This document shows, piece after piece, positions 1 to 9,796 of a stretch of DNA of 49,861 bases. The notes beneath the pieces were generated by a model that was not told where the DNA came from, ran no database searches, and saw only the letters and a list, made by a program, of their open reading frames with translations. The position numbers were made by a program, and so were the translations under genes. Source of the stretch: Nemertoderma westbladi. Taxonomy: Eukaryota > Xenacoelomorpha > Nemertodermatida > Nemertodermatidae. The DNA lies in the NCBI GenBank assembly GCA_032718475.1, contig JAUCBJ010000708.1, forward strand, positions 1 to 49,861, in the 5' to 3' direction. How positions within the stretch are numbered: the stretch's first letter is position 1; every line of letters begins with the position of its first letter.

Positions 1-31
1 CCCTTATTACGTTAATCTGACTCAATATTAT

Positions 32-2554
32 ATGATAAAACCAGAGGACCCGACGCATAATTTAAAGTTTCTACCACTAATAAATCCTCTAGACATTGTC
101 GAACTCGAACAATTGCAGAAACATCTGGATCAGTTAGTAAAGGTAAACTCATTTAGAAAACCATATAACATTGCTCGAATCGAGAAAGATATAGAACCTC
201 CTTATAATCTCGATGGATTTATTAAAACTCGATTAGTCCATTGGAATCTAGATGTATTATTTGAAGAAGAGAAAATACAAAGATATGGAAATGTGGAGAC
301 GTATACCACTCGGCACATGAAGTATAGTGATCTCCCTGACGCTAACCAATGCGCCACCTTGTGGCATCCAGTAGGGATGACCCTAGAGAACGCCACCAAG
401 GAGTGGAATGAAACTCTTAACGTTATTGAGATGTATGGAGTTGTCACCTACGATAATGAAGGTAGCGTTCCGGTCGGAGAACTAGGAACTACGCGCATGA
501 TCCACATACGCGGATTAGCTGGTTCTACCCACGTGTTTACTCGAGCGTGTTCCGACGTGATTGATTATTCTTTTGAAACTCTCACCGAAACACAAAAGAA
601 TCTCCGACATGGACAATTCGAATTCGCGCAGCGTTACGTCATTGATACCGAACGCAAACCGGCCATGGGCATCGATGGATCGATGTTACCCCAACCCGTG
701 CTCGAGATGTTATTCAACGAAAGAATCCTTAAAATCGGCTCAGCTGTTTATGGAGATCTCCAAAACGACTTTCGGAATATGGAGAACATTCCATACCCTT
801 TCGTTGATACTCAGCTGATTGCTCCCTGGGCAGAAGGTCGAGGTTTCTTCCGCACCATGTATGCTAATACGTCTAGCAACATTACAAAGGTGCAACGGAC
901 TTCCATCGGACATCTTGCCTTTCAGGAATACGGATGGAATTTCAAAGTCGGAAATCCCATTAACTATCAACAAGTATACGGAGACCATTATTCTCTATTA
1001 TACTTTGATGGACCATTGACCGCACCGGGCGCCGTGTATAGCTTCATGAGTGTTCCACTCCGTCCCTCCTTAGCTATATACACGATCTTTGAAAACACCG
1101 CACTTGCCGGTTGGCTAGCCGATGTGTGCAGTCGTACCATACGCGCCCATCCATTAATACTTGGGACCAAACTCGCTAAACTAGATGAACATAATAAATT
1201 CATTCGTTTCGAATGTTTCCGGCGACTTTTAACCCCGTTCCGCAACGTGGATAGCCAATTTAAAGACCGCGCTTTGACCAAGCTCAGCCTAAGAGATTCA
1301 GCTGCAGAGAAGTTGGATAGCGCTGGATTCGCCATTTTTCAGGAGATTTGTATATCGAACCTGCACTCCTCTGTTATACAAAGACCTCGAATCCCCACCG
1401 GTTATTCTGTCGTAGAAATTCAGACAATAGGTCCACCCGAGGAGACAGACACGCCCACCTCAGCTATGCACTTAGAAGACGAACCAATATGTCTAGAATC
1501 TGAGGAGATTCAGCCTATCACGCCCCGGAACAGCGACAACGACTATATCATCAAATGGTATCAAGGTCCACAGTGTCTCACTGCGTACGATTATCGACAC
1601 GCCAACTATGTTTCTAGGCAACGTTGTCGGTTATGCGCATCGAGAGACCACGATACGCCCATGGACACCAATGTCCGCTGTTCCTATTTCCAAGAACAAC
1701 CAACTATGGAAATTTATTGCGCATATTGCAGACTCAATAACTTGCATATCTTTGCTGTTTGCCCTCAATTTATGACTCAATGTCACCATTGTCAACTAAA
1801 GGGACATGCCAGTTTCGATTGCCCTTTTAATCACGACTTGGAAAGCGTAGATGAAATGATCACACTACGTTACATCAGAGGTTGGGAAGCGAACACTGAT
1901 TTACATTGTGATTCGCGCCATCGCTATTATCCCGGACGCGCTTATGAAGGAGTTTATGCGTTCCATCCTTATCTCTTCGCCTCGGTCGAACAGAAATCAC
2001 GCATATCGAGTTACGAGCTAATAAAGCGCGTCGGAGAATGTATTTCAACCAAATTCGTACGCAAATTTCTCAGGAGTGTTAATCCTAGCGACCTTCATTC
2101 CTATAACTTAATCAATTATATCCGTCAGGATCCGGACTATGGAGACTTATTTGTTAACTCACACCCAGAGTTACAGGAAGTATATCGGCGGCCTTACGAA
2201 TACCGAGCCTGTGAACGCGAGTTGGAAAGAACTATTAAACCCCGGAGGTTTCTGACCGCCTATGGTCCACCCACGGCCCTTGTTCAGACCACGCGTAAAG
2301 GACCCGTCAGAGCGGCTGTCTTGAAACGAGCTCTCAAAGCCGTTAGACCCCTCTCACCTGATGTCGATGTCAATCAACCCGGTACTTCGACTGGCGGATA
2401 CACCGACCATAATCCTACACCCTCTGATGCAATCATATTGCACCCTTCACCTCGGAGTTATAGCCCTCCTTGTAAAGTGGCTCGCCCCAAAGAGAAAAGG
2501 ACTCTGGCTAGCTTTAAAAAATTGCATAAACGCCGTCTGCGCAAGAAAGACTAA
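32..2554 (+). CDS. Unrecognised 840-codon protein with CCHC zinc knuckles (5' end may lie outside the window)
   Basis: I do not recognise this protein. The frame is open from 32 back to the window edge, so the true start may lie upstream; 32 is the first visible ATG. Seen: about 500 residues with no motif I know, then a cysteine/histidine block. This holds C532-x2-C535, a knuckle-like C563-x2-C566-x5-H572-x4-C577, and a textbook retroviral-type knuckle C584-x2-C587-x4-H592-x4-C597. The last 90 residues are Ser/Pro-rich and end in a strongly basic tail (KKLHKRRLRKKD). No signal peptide or membrane segment is evident. An uninterrupted 2.5-kb frame in AT-rich DNA implies selection or recent arrival. 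Inference: a nucleic-acid-binding protein, gag-like or of viral or mobile-element origin. No reverse transcriptase, protease or polymerase lies downstream, so origin and function are open. Confidence 0.7.
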   Translation: MIKPEDPTHNLKFLPLINPLDIVELEQLQKHLDQLVKVNSFRKPYNIARIEKDIEPPYNLDGFIKTRLVHWNLDVLFEEEKIQRYGNVETYTTRHMKYSDLPDANQCATLWHPVGMTLENATKEWNETLNVIEMYGVVTYDNEGSVPVGELGTTRMIHIRGLAGSTHVFTRACSDVIDYSFETLTETQKNLRHGQFEFAQRYVIDTERKPAMGIDGSMLPQPVLEMLFNERILKIGSAVYGDLQNDFRNMENIPYPFVDTQLIAPWAEGRGFFRTMYANTSSNITKVQRTSIGHLAFQEYGWNFKVGNPINYQQVYGDHYSLLYFDGPLTAPGAVYSFMSVPLRPSLAIYTIFENTALAGWLADVCSRTIRAHPLILGTKLAKLDEHNKFIRFECFRRLLTPFRNVDSQFKDRALTKLSLRDSAAEKLDSAGFAIFQEICISNLHSSVIQRPRIPTGYSVVEIQTIGPPEETDTPTSAMHLEDEPICLESEEIQPITPRNSDNDYIIKWYQGPQCLTAYDYRHANYVSRQRCRLCASRDHDTPMDTNVRCSYFQEQPTMEIYCAYCRLNNLHIFAVCPQFMTQCHHCQLKGHASFDCPFNHDLESVDEMITLRYIRGWEANTDLHCDSRHRYYPGRAYEGVYAFHPYLFASVEQKSRISSYELIKRVGECISTKFVRKFLRSVNPSDLHSYNLINYIRQDPDYGDLFVNSHPELQEVYRRPYEYRACERELERTIKPRRFLTAYGPPTALVQTTRKGPVRAAVLKRALKAVRPLSPDVDVNQPGTSTGGYTDHNPTPSDAIILHPSPRSYSPPCKVARPKEKRTLASFKKLHKRRLRKKD

Positions 2555-5340
2555 CTGTTTAGAGTATTTACGTATATTAGAAACTGTGATTTTTGTATAT
2601 TAATAGACTCAAATCCCATTTTCTGGGAGCGGTGTAAAAGCTTCTGTGGGATATAACTGGCCCCTTTGCTTCGCAATCCAGTTTCCCCCTAGGCGCTGGA
2701 ATACTCTAAAAGGGTTCTCTAACTGTATATATATTCCCCTTGCCCGCAAGGTACCGTTACAGGTGTTTTTAACGGACATAAAAGTCATTCTTCTATATAC
2801 GTGTTTTAGCAGACATGGTAAGGCAAAAAACCCGCAATACGGCAAATACTTTTACACAGCTTAGCCGTGATGATTCAGATTACGACATCTAACAGCTGGT
2901 TGCTTAAATGGAAACAGCCATTGGACGCATGGTTCTTTGTTTGGCTTCAGCCAATCAGAGCGATTCTCTCTGTCGATGTGGAGCTTTGAGCCGATCATAC
3001 TGGGATTGTTCAGTCTTACAGTTTTTTACTGATACTTTGTTGTTATTGCTGTCTAAGCCAGAAACACCGGCTCTAGAGTTAATTCTTTTCATACTTTAGA
3101 AGAAACATTAGTAGGCTTAAATTATAGAGCGTATGACTGTTATCGATTCATATCAATGCATAACAATACTTTGTTCACATCTTGTCATATCATATCTTAA
3201 CTTACCGTCGTCTTAATGCTGTTTACTGTTGTGTTTTGGTTGAATATTATTTGGAGAACATATATAAAGAACCCAAATTTCCCAATTTTCTTGATACACT
3301 ACAGGTTAGAGAGGCGGGTTATATATAGCGATTGCGACTTATATTGTTGTGGTTTGTAGTGAATTTAATGCTATTTGATAAGCACTACATTGGTCCGTTG
3401 CTGTTCTCTTTATATATGATAAAAATCATTGACGGTCGGCAAATTAGTGGGCAGTATTGTGTGTTACCGGTAGTGTGCATGATTGTGATTGATAACTAAG
3501 CATTTCCTAAAGAATGCGCCTCATACGTGAATCTAAGCCTTACCGTTGCGTGTAGTATAAGTCTTATCTCTGTTTATCTAGATAGAGCGCCACGTCCTAA
3601 AGGAACTGTTAATATTTCCCGAAAGTAAATAATATTAGTCAGAAATTAATTATTAACGATCAATCGAATAATACAATACCGTAAGCTTCACTGCAATAAT
3701 AATTTAAGCCCTCAGAATCCAGTCTCCCGGGATTATCCAGCGGGTGAATGGACGCGCACTAGGCTGGCTTCTGCTAATGTTGTGTTTATTGGTATTAAAT
3801 ATTTGTCATCTTCTAAAGTATATTTATAAACCAAAAGACATATAAATTTTGGCAGGTTAAACTGCTGAAGGTCTTCAAAAGCGCGTACAGTATTTATTTA
3901 ATTATTCCAGCACGTTAAGTTTAAAACCTTACCGGTTTATACCCCCACTACAGTAGTTCTAGTTGGGCAACAATGCAATGGCCTTAATATTTACAATATA
4001 TATTATATAATTACAATAATTATTAGTATATAAAAAATTAACAACAAAGTTCGTTATTTAATCTCTTCCCTTCCTTCCATGCAGTTGGTATAGTCAATAG
4101 TCATGCCATGATCCTTTATCACAACCACAACCTGCTCTAATCTGATGATATACAATTCCTGGTTTACATTACCAATCGCCAAGCCTGAATTATTTATTTC
4201 ATTGACAGTCTCAGCCCTGCAGCATCCTCTAGTCCCAAATCACGTGATTTCATTTTATTGTTTGCACTGAACAGTTAATAACTTAAAGTTATTAATTTAA
4301 TTTATTTACTGAAAACGTCCTTAAGGTGAAATGGCCATATAAATAGAAACTGTTTTTGTTAACCGTGGCATTAGACCCTTTCTACAGTCATTATCCCTGA
4401 AGTTATAACTATGGATACGCCAAGAACGGCATCATTTAGATTTCATTCCCATATATACGCAATATTTTGGCTTACTACGGATATTAATTATTGATACTCT
4501 TTAGAAAATAGAAAAGCAAGAATTTCGACATTAGATATAAGATCATTTTAGGCTATTCTCAACAAACTTCATTTGATTTTATTAAATTTATTAAATCTCA
4601 CAATTATCGTTTCCACTAATTTACATGTAACAAATTTCATGCAGGAATTTAGAGATCAGTATACAGTAAGTTAAACCATTGTGTAAATAAATAAGTATGA
4701 CTAATTTTATTATTATATATGTTTGTTTATTTTATTTTATTTTTTTAATAATATCATAACTTTCATAGGTACCGATGGTGCTAACACCACGCAATTACAT
4801 TATTTTATATAGCCTATAAATCAGATGTATAAATCTAGTGAATAATATTAACTTAAAGTATTTTAATAAATGCAACTCGATACGTAATACCGTTTATTTC
4901 CAAACATTTCCTTTTTAAGTCTCGTTATTAATATTAACCTAAATATCAAAACCATTTACGTAATGTCGTTTATTTTCAAACATTTTCTTTTTAAGTCTCG
5001 TGATTAATATTAACCTAAATATCAAAACCATTTACGTAATGGGCCATTTATTTGTTGTTTATTTATTTTATTGTTTGTTCCATTTATAGATCCATTATAT
5101 AATGTTTGTGTCATTATACAAATTAAATTAAATTCAATTCAATGAGATAGTTGACAACTTAAACTTTTCTTACTGTTTGCCTGGTCTGATTTTTCGTTAA
5201 AAAATACCTAATTAGCAATATTTTACCATCTCTGTTGGCTTTATTTTTCGTCGTTGGAATGTAATATAGATAACATTAGAACCGCCTTCATCTGCAGATT
5301 CTTCATCTGCTCTCTCTTATCTTCAAATTAAAATGATAAA
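2555..5340. other. Intergenic, AT-rich, no supported gene
   Basis: No frame above background size looks coding. The only structure I see is the 76-bp tandem duplication at 4882-5040, a CCAAT-like motif near 2955 and a TATA-like string near 3257 with no ORF behind it. Confidence 0.6.
4882..5040. repeat. 76-bp tandem duplication
   Basis: The string ACGTAAT followed by a (c/t)CGTTTATTT(c/t)C block recurs at 4882 and 4958, and ACGTAAT again at 5034. That gives two units of 76 bp plus a short third start, with a few substitutions between units. Confidence 0.85.
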
Positions 5341-5460
5341 CCAATCATAAACCAATGGCAAACTAAGTACCCAATTGAAATTACACATGAACCTTCAACT
5401 TATGTTGCTTCATTGGAACAACCGTACTTATAAATAAGTGCGGTAGGCATTATCACACAG
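5341..5460 (+). promoter_or_regulatory. Candidate core promoter of the tectonin-repeat gene (CCAAT boxes and TATA box)
   Basis: CCAAT occurs at 5341-5345 and 5352-5356, and in inverse form (ATTGG) at 5412-5416. TATAAATA is at 5429-5436, and an initiator-like CACAGTT follows about 28 bp later, putting the start near 5459. A consensus splice donor (AAG/GTAAGT) lies 78 bp downstream at 5536/5537, and a matching acceptor lies just before the signal-peptide ATG at 6698. Position and element order fit a pol II promoter for the tectonin gene. No transcript evidence is available. Confidence 0.55.
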
Positions 5461-5536
5461 TTACAGTTTGTATAATATAGTTATTATACTATACAGTTTT
5501 ACATAAATAACTAAGACCGAAACTCGACAAAATAAG
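5459..5536 (+). other. Predicted non-coding exon 1 (5' UTR) of the tectonin-repeat gene
   Basis: This runs from the predicted start site to the donor AAG/GTAAGT. It contains no ATG. Intron 1 would be 5537-6691 (1155 bp), ending in a pyrimidine-rich acceptor (ttatccaacag) whose exon begins AGAAAC and then the ATG at 6698. This rests on splice consensus only. Confidence 0.5.
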
Positions 5537-6389
5537 GTAAGTAACGGTGTTGGCGACTTCGATATTTTTCCAGTTTTCGTTGTTGTCATGTGAAAGAGCA
5601 TGTGAAAAAAAACCCCAGAGAGCAATTTTACTTCAAAATAATAATACTGGCTGAGTTATAGTTATGGTGATTTTAAACCGCAAAATTGTCAACATTGGAA
5701 AATCAGGCCATTTAAGGAACTTGGACATGTGATATAACGCATTACACAGCAACAGTAGTCAAGCGGTTAATATTAAATGTTAAGATTGCAGAAAAAGCTA
5801 GCTCCCGGTCCTGTTAATTACCACAAAACACCACGAAAATAGTTCAAAATACCCTAAAAAACTTGAAAATTAATTAAAAATATTGCTACTATACTAGCTA
5901 GCTAAAATACTGCTACTTGTTTTAGAGCAAATCCTATCGCGTTGTGTATCCCCCCGCGGTTTGTTGTTTTGGTTATTGTGTTGGATACGATATGGGTGAC
6001 AATCCTTGTTGTATGCTCTCGCTATGCAGATGATTCGGCGCTGTAGTTGATGTGGGCGCTGTATTGCTGATGTCAGGATGTGCGGGTTTTCCTGTATGTT
6101 GTGTGTTATTATTGTGCACATTATTAATCCTTGTGATGGTCCTGAATGTGTGGCTCTCTCCCAACAATTGTCGGTATGATTGTATATATAATGGAGTCGT
6201 TGTTGTTGTTGCATAGCCATTGCTTCATGTGGATAGGGTGGGTGGGTTTTTGCCTACATTCAATATGATCCCCTGTGTAGCATTCACCCAAGGGCGTTGT
6301 TACCAGTTGCCTAGGCTACTAATCTCATTACGTAGCAACAAGTAAAGTGTTCTACAATCTATTCTCTAGTGTATTCTACCCTCTAGTCC

Positions 6390-6622
6390 AACTTCTTTCC
6401 TTGACCCCCAACCAATGCCACCCCAAAATCACACTGCCCTTCCAATTTGGCAATGTTATCAAGGATAGTGAGCCTGAGAAGATTTTGGCTGGTCTGCTCA
6501 AACTGCTGGTCACCGGGGGTTGAACCACCGCTATACGTACGTTTCGGCCTAACAGGCATCATCAGTAGCGCTAACCAGCTCAGCCAGTAGCCCCTGACAC
6601 TCACACTCCCACCTAATAAGGT
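6390..6622 (-). mobile_element. tRNA-derived SINE, antisense in intron 1
   Basis: Read on the minus strand, an RNA polymerase III A box (TGGCTGAGCTGG, 6586-6575) is followed by a B box (GGTTCAACCCC, 6526-6516) and then a non-tRNA body. The D-arm side is tRNA-like, but the stretch between the boxes has no proper anticodon arm and instead carries a hammerhead-ribozyme-like fold (separate entry). The 5' end lies near 6622. The 3' end is uncertain and may extend to about 6250. The minus-strand frame across it is not a gene. Confidence 0.7.
6529..6570 (-). ncRNA. Candidate type I hammerhead ribozyme inside the SINE head
   Basis: In minus-strand order: stem I strand CGCTA (6570-6566); core CTGATGA (6565-6559); stem II GCCT-GTT-AGGC (6557-6547) flanked by a U (6558) and a C (6546) that do not pair; core GAAA (6545-6542); a very short stem III (A15.1/C/G against C/G/U with a two-base TA loop); a GUA cleavage triplet ending at 6534; then TAGCG (6533-6529), which pairs with the first strand. 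All invariant core bases of the hammerhead family (CUGANGA, GAA, NUH) are present. Weak points are the U.C mismatch at the stem II base and the 3-bp stem III. A tandem or dimeric form could be needed for cleavage. Confidence 0.55.
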
Positions 6623-6697
6623 GACAAACAGGCTGATCTTCACAACGAGTTGGTAGTGATGTTGAAATTGAATTTATTATTTATCCAACAGAGAAAC

Positions 6698-6932
6698 ATG
6701 TTTTCAACCGGTGGGAGTATAGCATTGGGACTAGTCGTTCTAATAGCTGTATTTATACGGATAACCAGTGGAGACGCTGCATCATGGAGTGTCATTGACG
6801 GCCCTAAGAATTGGAAATGGGTCTCTGTAGGATTATCCGGCGTCTGGGGTATTGATGGTGGAGACTCAATATTTCATAGAGAAGGAACGTACGGTCAATG
6901 TTCTGAAGGTTCCACCTGGACACAAATTGAAG
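6698..6932 (+). CDS. Tectonin-repeat lectin-like secreted protein, exon 2: signal peptide and first blade
   Basis: This is the first coding exon. The ATG at 6698 is preferred over the ATG at 6659 because a splice acceptor (ccaacag, ending 6691) lies between them. The product opens with a typical signal peptide (MFSTGGSIALGLVVLIAVF, predicted cleavage after SGDA near residue 27), so the protein should enter the secretory pathway. It continues with one tectonin blade containing WKWVSVG, GVWGIDGGDSIF and GTYGQC. The exon ends in phase 1 at ATT GAA G/GTATGG (donor GT 6933-6934). Joining it to the acceptor at 13443 keeps the frame and completes the repeat signature (WTQIEG then ALKQISVG), matching every later blade junction. 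Frame continuation beyond 6932 reads into the intron. Confidence 0.88.
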
Positions 6933-7006
6933 GTATGGTGCCAAATTATTATATTTGTTTCTATTTCAATATGTCCACAAACTTAATGCAATCACATAAT
7001 CAACAT

Positions 7007-7877
7007 ACACCATGACCCGTAATATAGTGTCATCTTCTGATGACACGGAACACCCCACCCCCCCCCCCCCCCCCCCAAATTTTTCTACAAATCTTTATCA
7101 TATGGCTTGAAATTTGAAACACAACTAGTTTAACTCACCGTGGTTGTTACCATGAAGCCGGAATTTTCGATTTCGCCTTTAAATTTTTTTATAAGCGTTT
7201 TAAAAAGTGTCTTTTGCGAAATCACACCATCCGTATCATTTCCATTCTCCACATTAGTCGTAATTTTTCATATCATTAGAAAGCTTTCGTTACAAGGATT
7301 CCAAATATGTAACAATATCTGAATTTCATTGAGAAATAGGCGTTCAAAGATTGCAAGAATTATTATTGTTCGCCATTTATTCGATTTAAAAAATACACAA
7401 AATTCTAGAACGTGTTTTTTATTTTGTGAGATGGCCTATACAATGGAGATTGTATATACAATGGACACCTATACTATGGAGATATGCCTATACAATATCT
7501 CTATCGCTTAGCTATTCAAACATAAACAAAATGTTCCAGAACATAGTGTATTTATTAAATAGAATAAAAAATGGCCTTCAGCGAACAATACTTCTTACTA
7601 TCATTGAACGCCTATATCTCAGCTGTTTCTCAACGAAATTCAAACATTGTTACATTATTTGGAATCCTTGGAACGAAAGCTTTTTAATGATATCTATAAA
7701 GCGAGGTTAATGTGAAAATTGGCGATGATAGGAGATGTGCAATCTCGCAAAAGACACTTTTTTTAAAACGCTTATAAAAAAAATTACGGACAAGATCGAA
7801 AATTCCGGCTTCATGTGGACATCGACGGTGAGTTGAACTAGTTGTATTTCAAATTTCAAGATTACAGGTCATGGTGT
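7007..7877. mobile_element. 871-bp fold-back (long terminal inverted repeat) element
   Basis: The ends ACACCATGACC (7007) and GGTCATGGTGT (7867-7877) are reverse complements. Inside them, about 7085-7310 and 7668-7860 match inversely, including the palindromic blocks around GAAGCCGGAATTTTCGAT and AAGCGTTTTAAAAA. A looser inverse match continues inward (7355-7400 against 7545-7580). The left arm has an extra segment with a 19-bp poly-C run. There is no coding sequence. It is a non-autonomous DNA transposon or fold-back element; the superfamily is unknown. Confidence 0.75.
7058..7076. repeat. Poly-C tract (19 C)
   Basis: An uninterrupted run of C within the left arm of the fold-back element. 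It is one of four G/C homopolymers of 19 bp or more in the window. Confidence 0.95.
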
Positions 7878-8045
7878 AATTAAATAATACTAGCTACTAT
7901 ATACTACTGGCCTTACTTTGTGAACGTGAAGATGATATTCCAGAACGTTAATCAAATAATCAAACGAAAATGTTTATCAAACTAGCTACAGCACTGGAGC
8001 AAAAAATCAGACAACTTATAATTATTTATTACATGGAAAAAAAAA

Positions 8046-8320
8046 TATTGAATGGGAGGGAGAATCTTTTAGGCTCGTTAAGCCAAGGAATGCCTCTTCA
8101 CCACCATGGGTGATCTTCCACAGTAAACCCTTCCACTCTGTTTTCCAAGTTGCCTTGGTTCCCATTTATCGACCACTGAAGGATGAAAGCCGGAGTTGGG
8201 CTAGGCTGCAGCATTTAGAGCACTGTGCCCAAACAGTACTGCCCCATCTTGGGATCGAACCAGGGCTCCCTAATCGGAAGCCCAGTAATGTCACCACTAG
8301 ACCAAGGTGCTGCCAAAAAA
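8046..8320 (-). mobile_element. tRNA-derived SINE, antisense in intron 2
   Basis: On the minus strand a tRNA-like head (A box TGGTCTAGTGGT, B box GGTTCGATCCC) is followed by a body containing ATAAATGGGAACC, a type of motif common in animal SINE bodies. The head-body order and a T-rich tail near 8040 set the limits. It differs from the SINE at 6390-6622 and lacks a hammerhead core. Confidence 0.7.
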
Positions 8321-8638
8321 TATATTACTTCCATAGTTACTGCTGCGATTCAAATTATTGTACTCCTCAACTCTCGATTTTGCCTTACTCAATGTTACAA
8401 TACTGTAATTCAGTGTTCTCGAATATTTATTACATAACTAGAGCGCCGCTTAACTACCTAAACCAATATTGGATATTGAGTTTCGTTTTGGAGTAAACGT
8501 TTCAGACACTAAAGTTGCAATAACTTTTGAGTTTGTGAATGGATTTTGTTCAAATTACTTGCAAACCTTTTCTACGTCGATGCTCTTTAAATATATGTAA
8601 TTAAATTTAAGAAATTCCACCAAAAATATTTTAATTAA

Positions 8639-8755
8639 CTTTTTTCGCCGGGAAAAAAGTAAAATCAATGCAACCCAATGGGTTACTTTTTTCCCTAGGG
8701 AAAAAAAGTGAAACTTTTTCTCCAGATTTTGGTGTATATTCGAGCGAAAAAGTAA
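8639..8755. repeat. Cluster of short hairpins built on ACTTTTTTC / GAAAAAAGT
   Basis: Back-to-back inverted repeats: 8639-8660 (loop GCCG), AACCCA-TGGGTT near 8672-8684, and 8685-8709 centred on CCTAGG. A further ACTTTTTC...GAAAAAGT pair spans about 8711-8755. No coding frame. It could be the end of an unrecognised element. Confidence 0.6.
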
Positions 8756-9185
8756 CAATTTAAAAATAAAACATTTTCATAAGCGTTTGAAAAGAAATAG
8801 AACCCTACGTATAGTAGTGGCCCACACCGGGCTTGAACCAACTTTTAGATCGAAAAAATTGAACGGTCAAAATGAATGTCTCACGTGATTCATATCAACA
8901 TTCTAACTTAAAAAAACCAAATTTAAAAAAAACGGTCGATTACTTTTTGAAATAATTGAAAAAACCGGTTTTCACCAAAAATTGCACTTTGACACCAAAT
9001 TTTCAGATATAAAAATGCAAAAGATAAAATTGAACGGTGAAAAAGAGTATCTCACCTGGTTAATATGGTCATAAAGAATATATTCTCAAAAAAGCCTAAA
9101 TTTTAAATAAGCCATTCACAATTTTTTTAGTTCACCATTTATATAAATATAAACATGCATATAATTCGGATAATTTTAATTTCGT

Positions 9186-9215
9186 GGGGGGGGGGGGGGG
9201 GGGGGGGGAGGGGGG
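9186..9215. repeat. Poly-G tract (23 G, one A, 6 G)
   Basis: The homopolymer lies immediately 5' of the RTE-type element and may mark the insertion boundary. It has strong G-quadruplex potential on the plus strand and C-richness on the other. Confidence 0.95.
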
Positions 9216-9489
9216 TACCTTGAGAAGTAATTTCCAAGATACTTTACTCTCAACTCTGAGTAAGCACTACATCAATGTCAAGCTATCTGTCAATCAATCT
9301 ACACCTGACTCAAGGTCAGGTCAGGTATTCTAGGTCATTGATCAAGAAAACTTGCCACCTCCATGCATAAAGGAGGTGCCACCTGTAGCTGCATAGACCC
9401 TCTTACTAGGGCAAATCTGGTCCTGTAACTAGGACCCCCTTCGTTCTGGGATAAGGACGCACTTGGTCCTGGATTAAGGACCCATATAC

Positions 9490-9716
9490 TTGGCTGCAGG
9501 GGTATATGGCCTGGCCAGGCAGATGGTGATCTACCAATGGCTGGTCAGGAGTAGAGTGTTCTCATGTCCACTCTGAGTGCACTTCACTGCGACCTGCACC
9601 TGGCAGCAGGGGTACAGGGCATGAACCAGTAGATGAGCTGCACAGCCAATGGTGGGTCATGTGCGCCAGAGTAGATATGGGTGATGGGCCTCATATCTGA
9701 CTCCACTGCGACACCC
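9490..9716 (+). repeat. Degenerate ~115-bp direct duplication in the RTE 5' UTR
   Basis: Two consecutive segments share GCAGGGGTA, CCAATGG, GAGTAGA and CACT(t)CACTGCGAC blocks in the same order. This resembles the duplicated 5' UTR promoter modules of some LINEs; a promoter function is only inferred. Confidence 0.55.
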
Positions 9717-9796
9717 ACCCTGTGGAACGGCAAACCAAGGTGTGGTATTTGCCCCGAGAGCTGACTCGGCAAATAAGCACCCCCCAACCCCCCACT

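Noticed and set aside
5894-6220. Minus-strand His/Gln/Asn-rich frame
   Set aside because: Low-complexity composition inside predicted intron 1, with no domain.
6516-6600. Functional tRNA gene
   Set aside because: No anticodon arm or acceptor stem pairing; the region between the boxes folds as a hammerhead instead.
6383-6643. Minus-strand 86-codon frame with a hydrophobic start
   Set aside because: It coincides with the tRNA-derived SINE with A and B boxes; coding is incidental.
8815-8840. Third tRNA-derived SINE (B-box-like GGTTCAAGCCC on the minus strand)
   Set aside because: No A box or body could be matched; too little to call.
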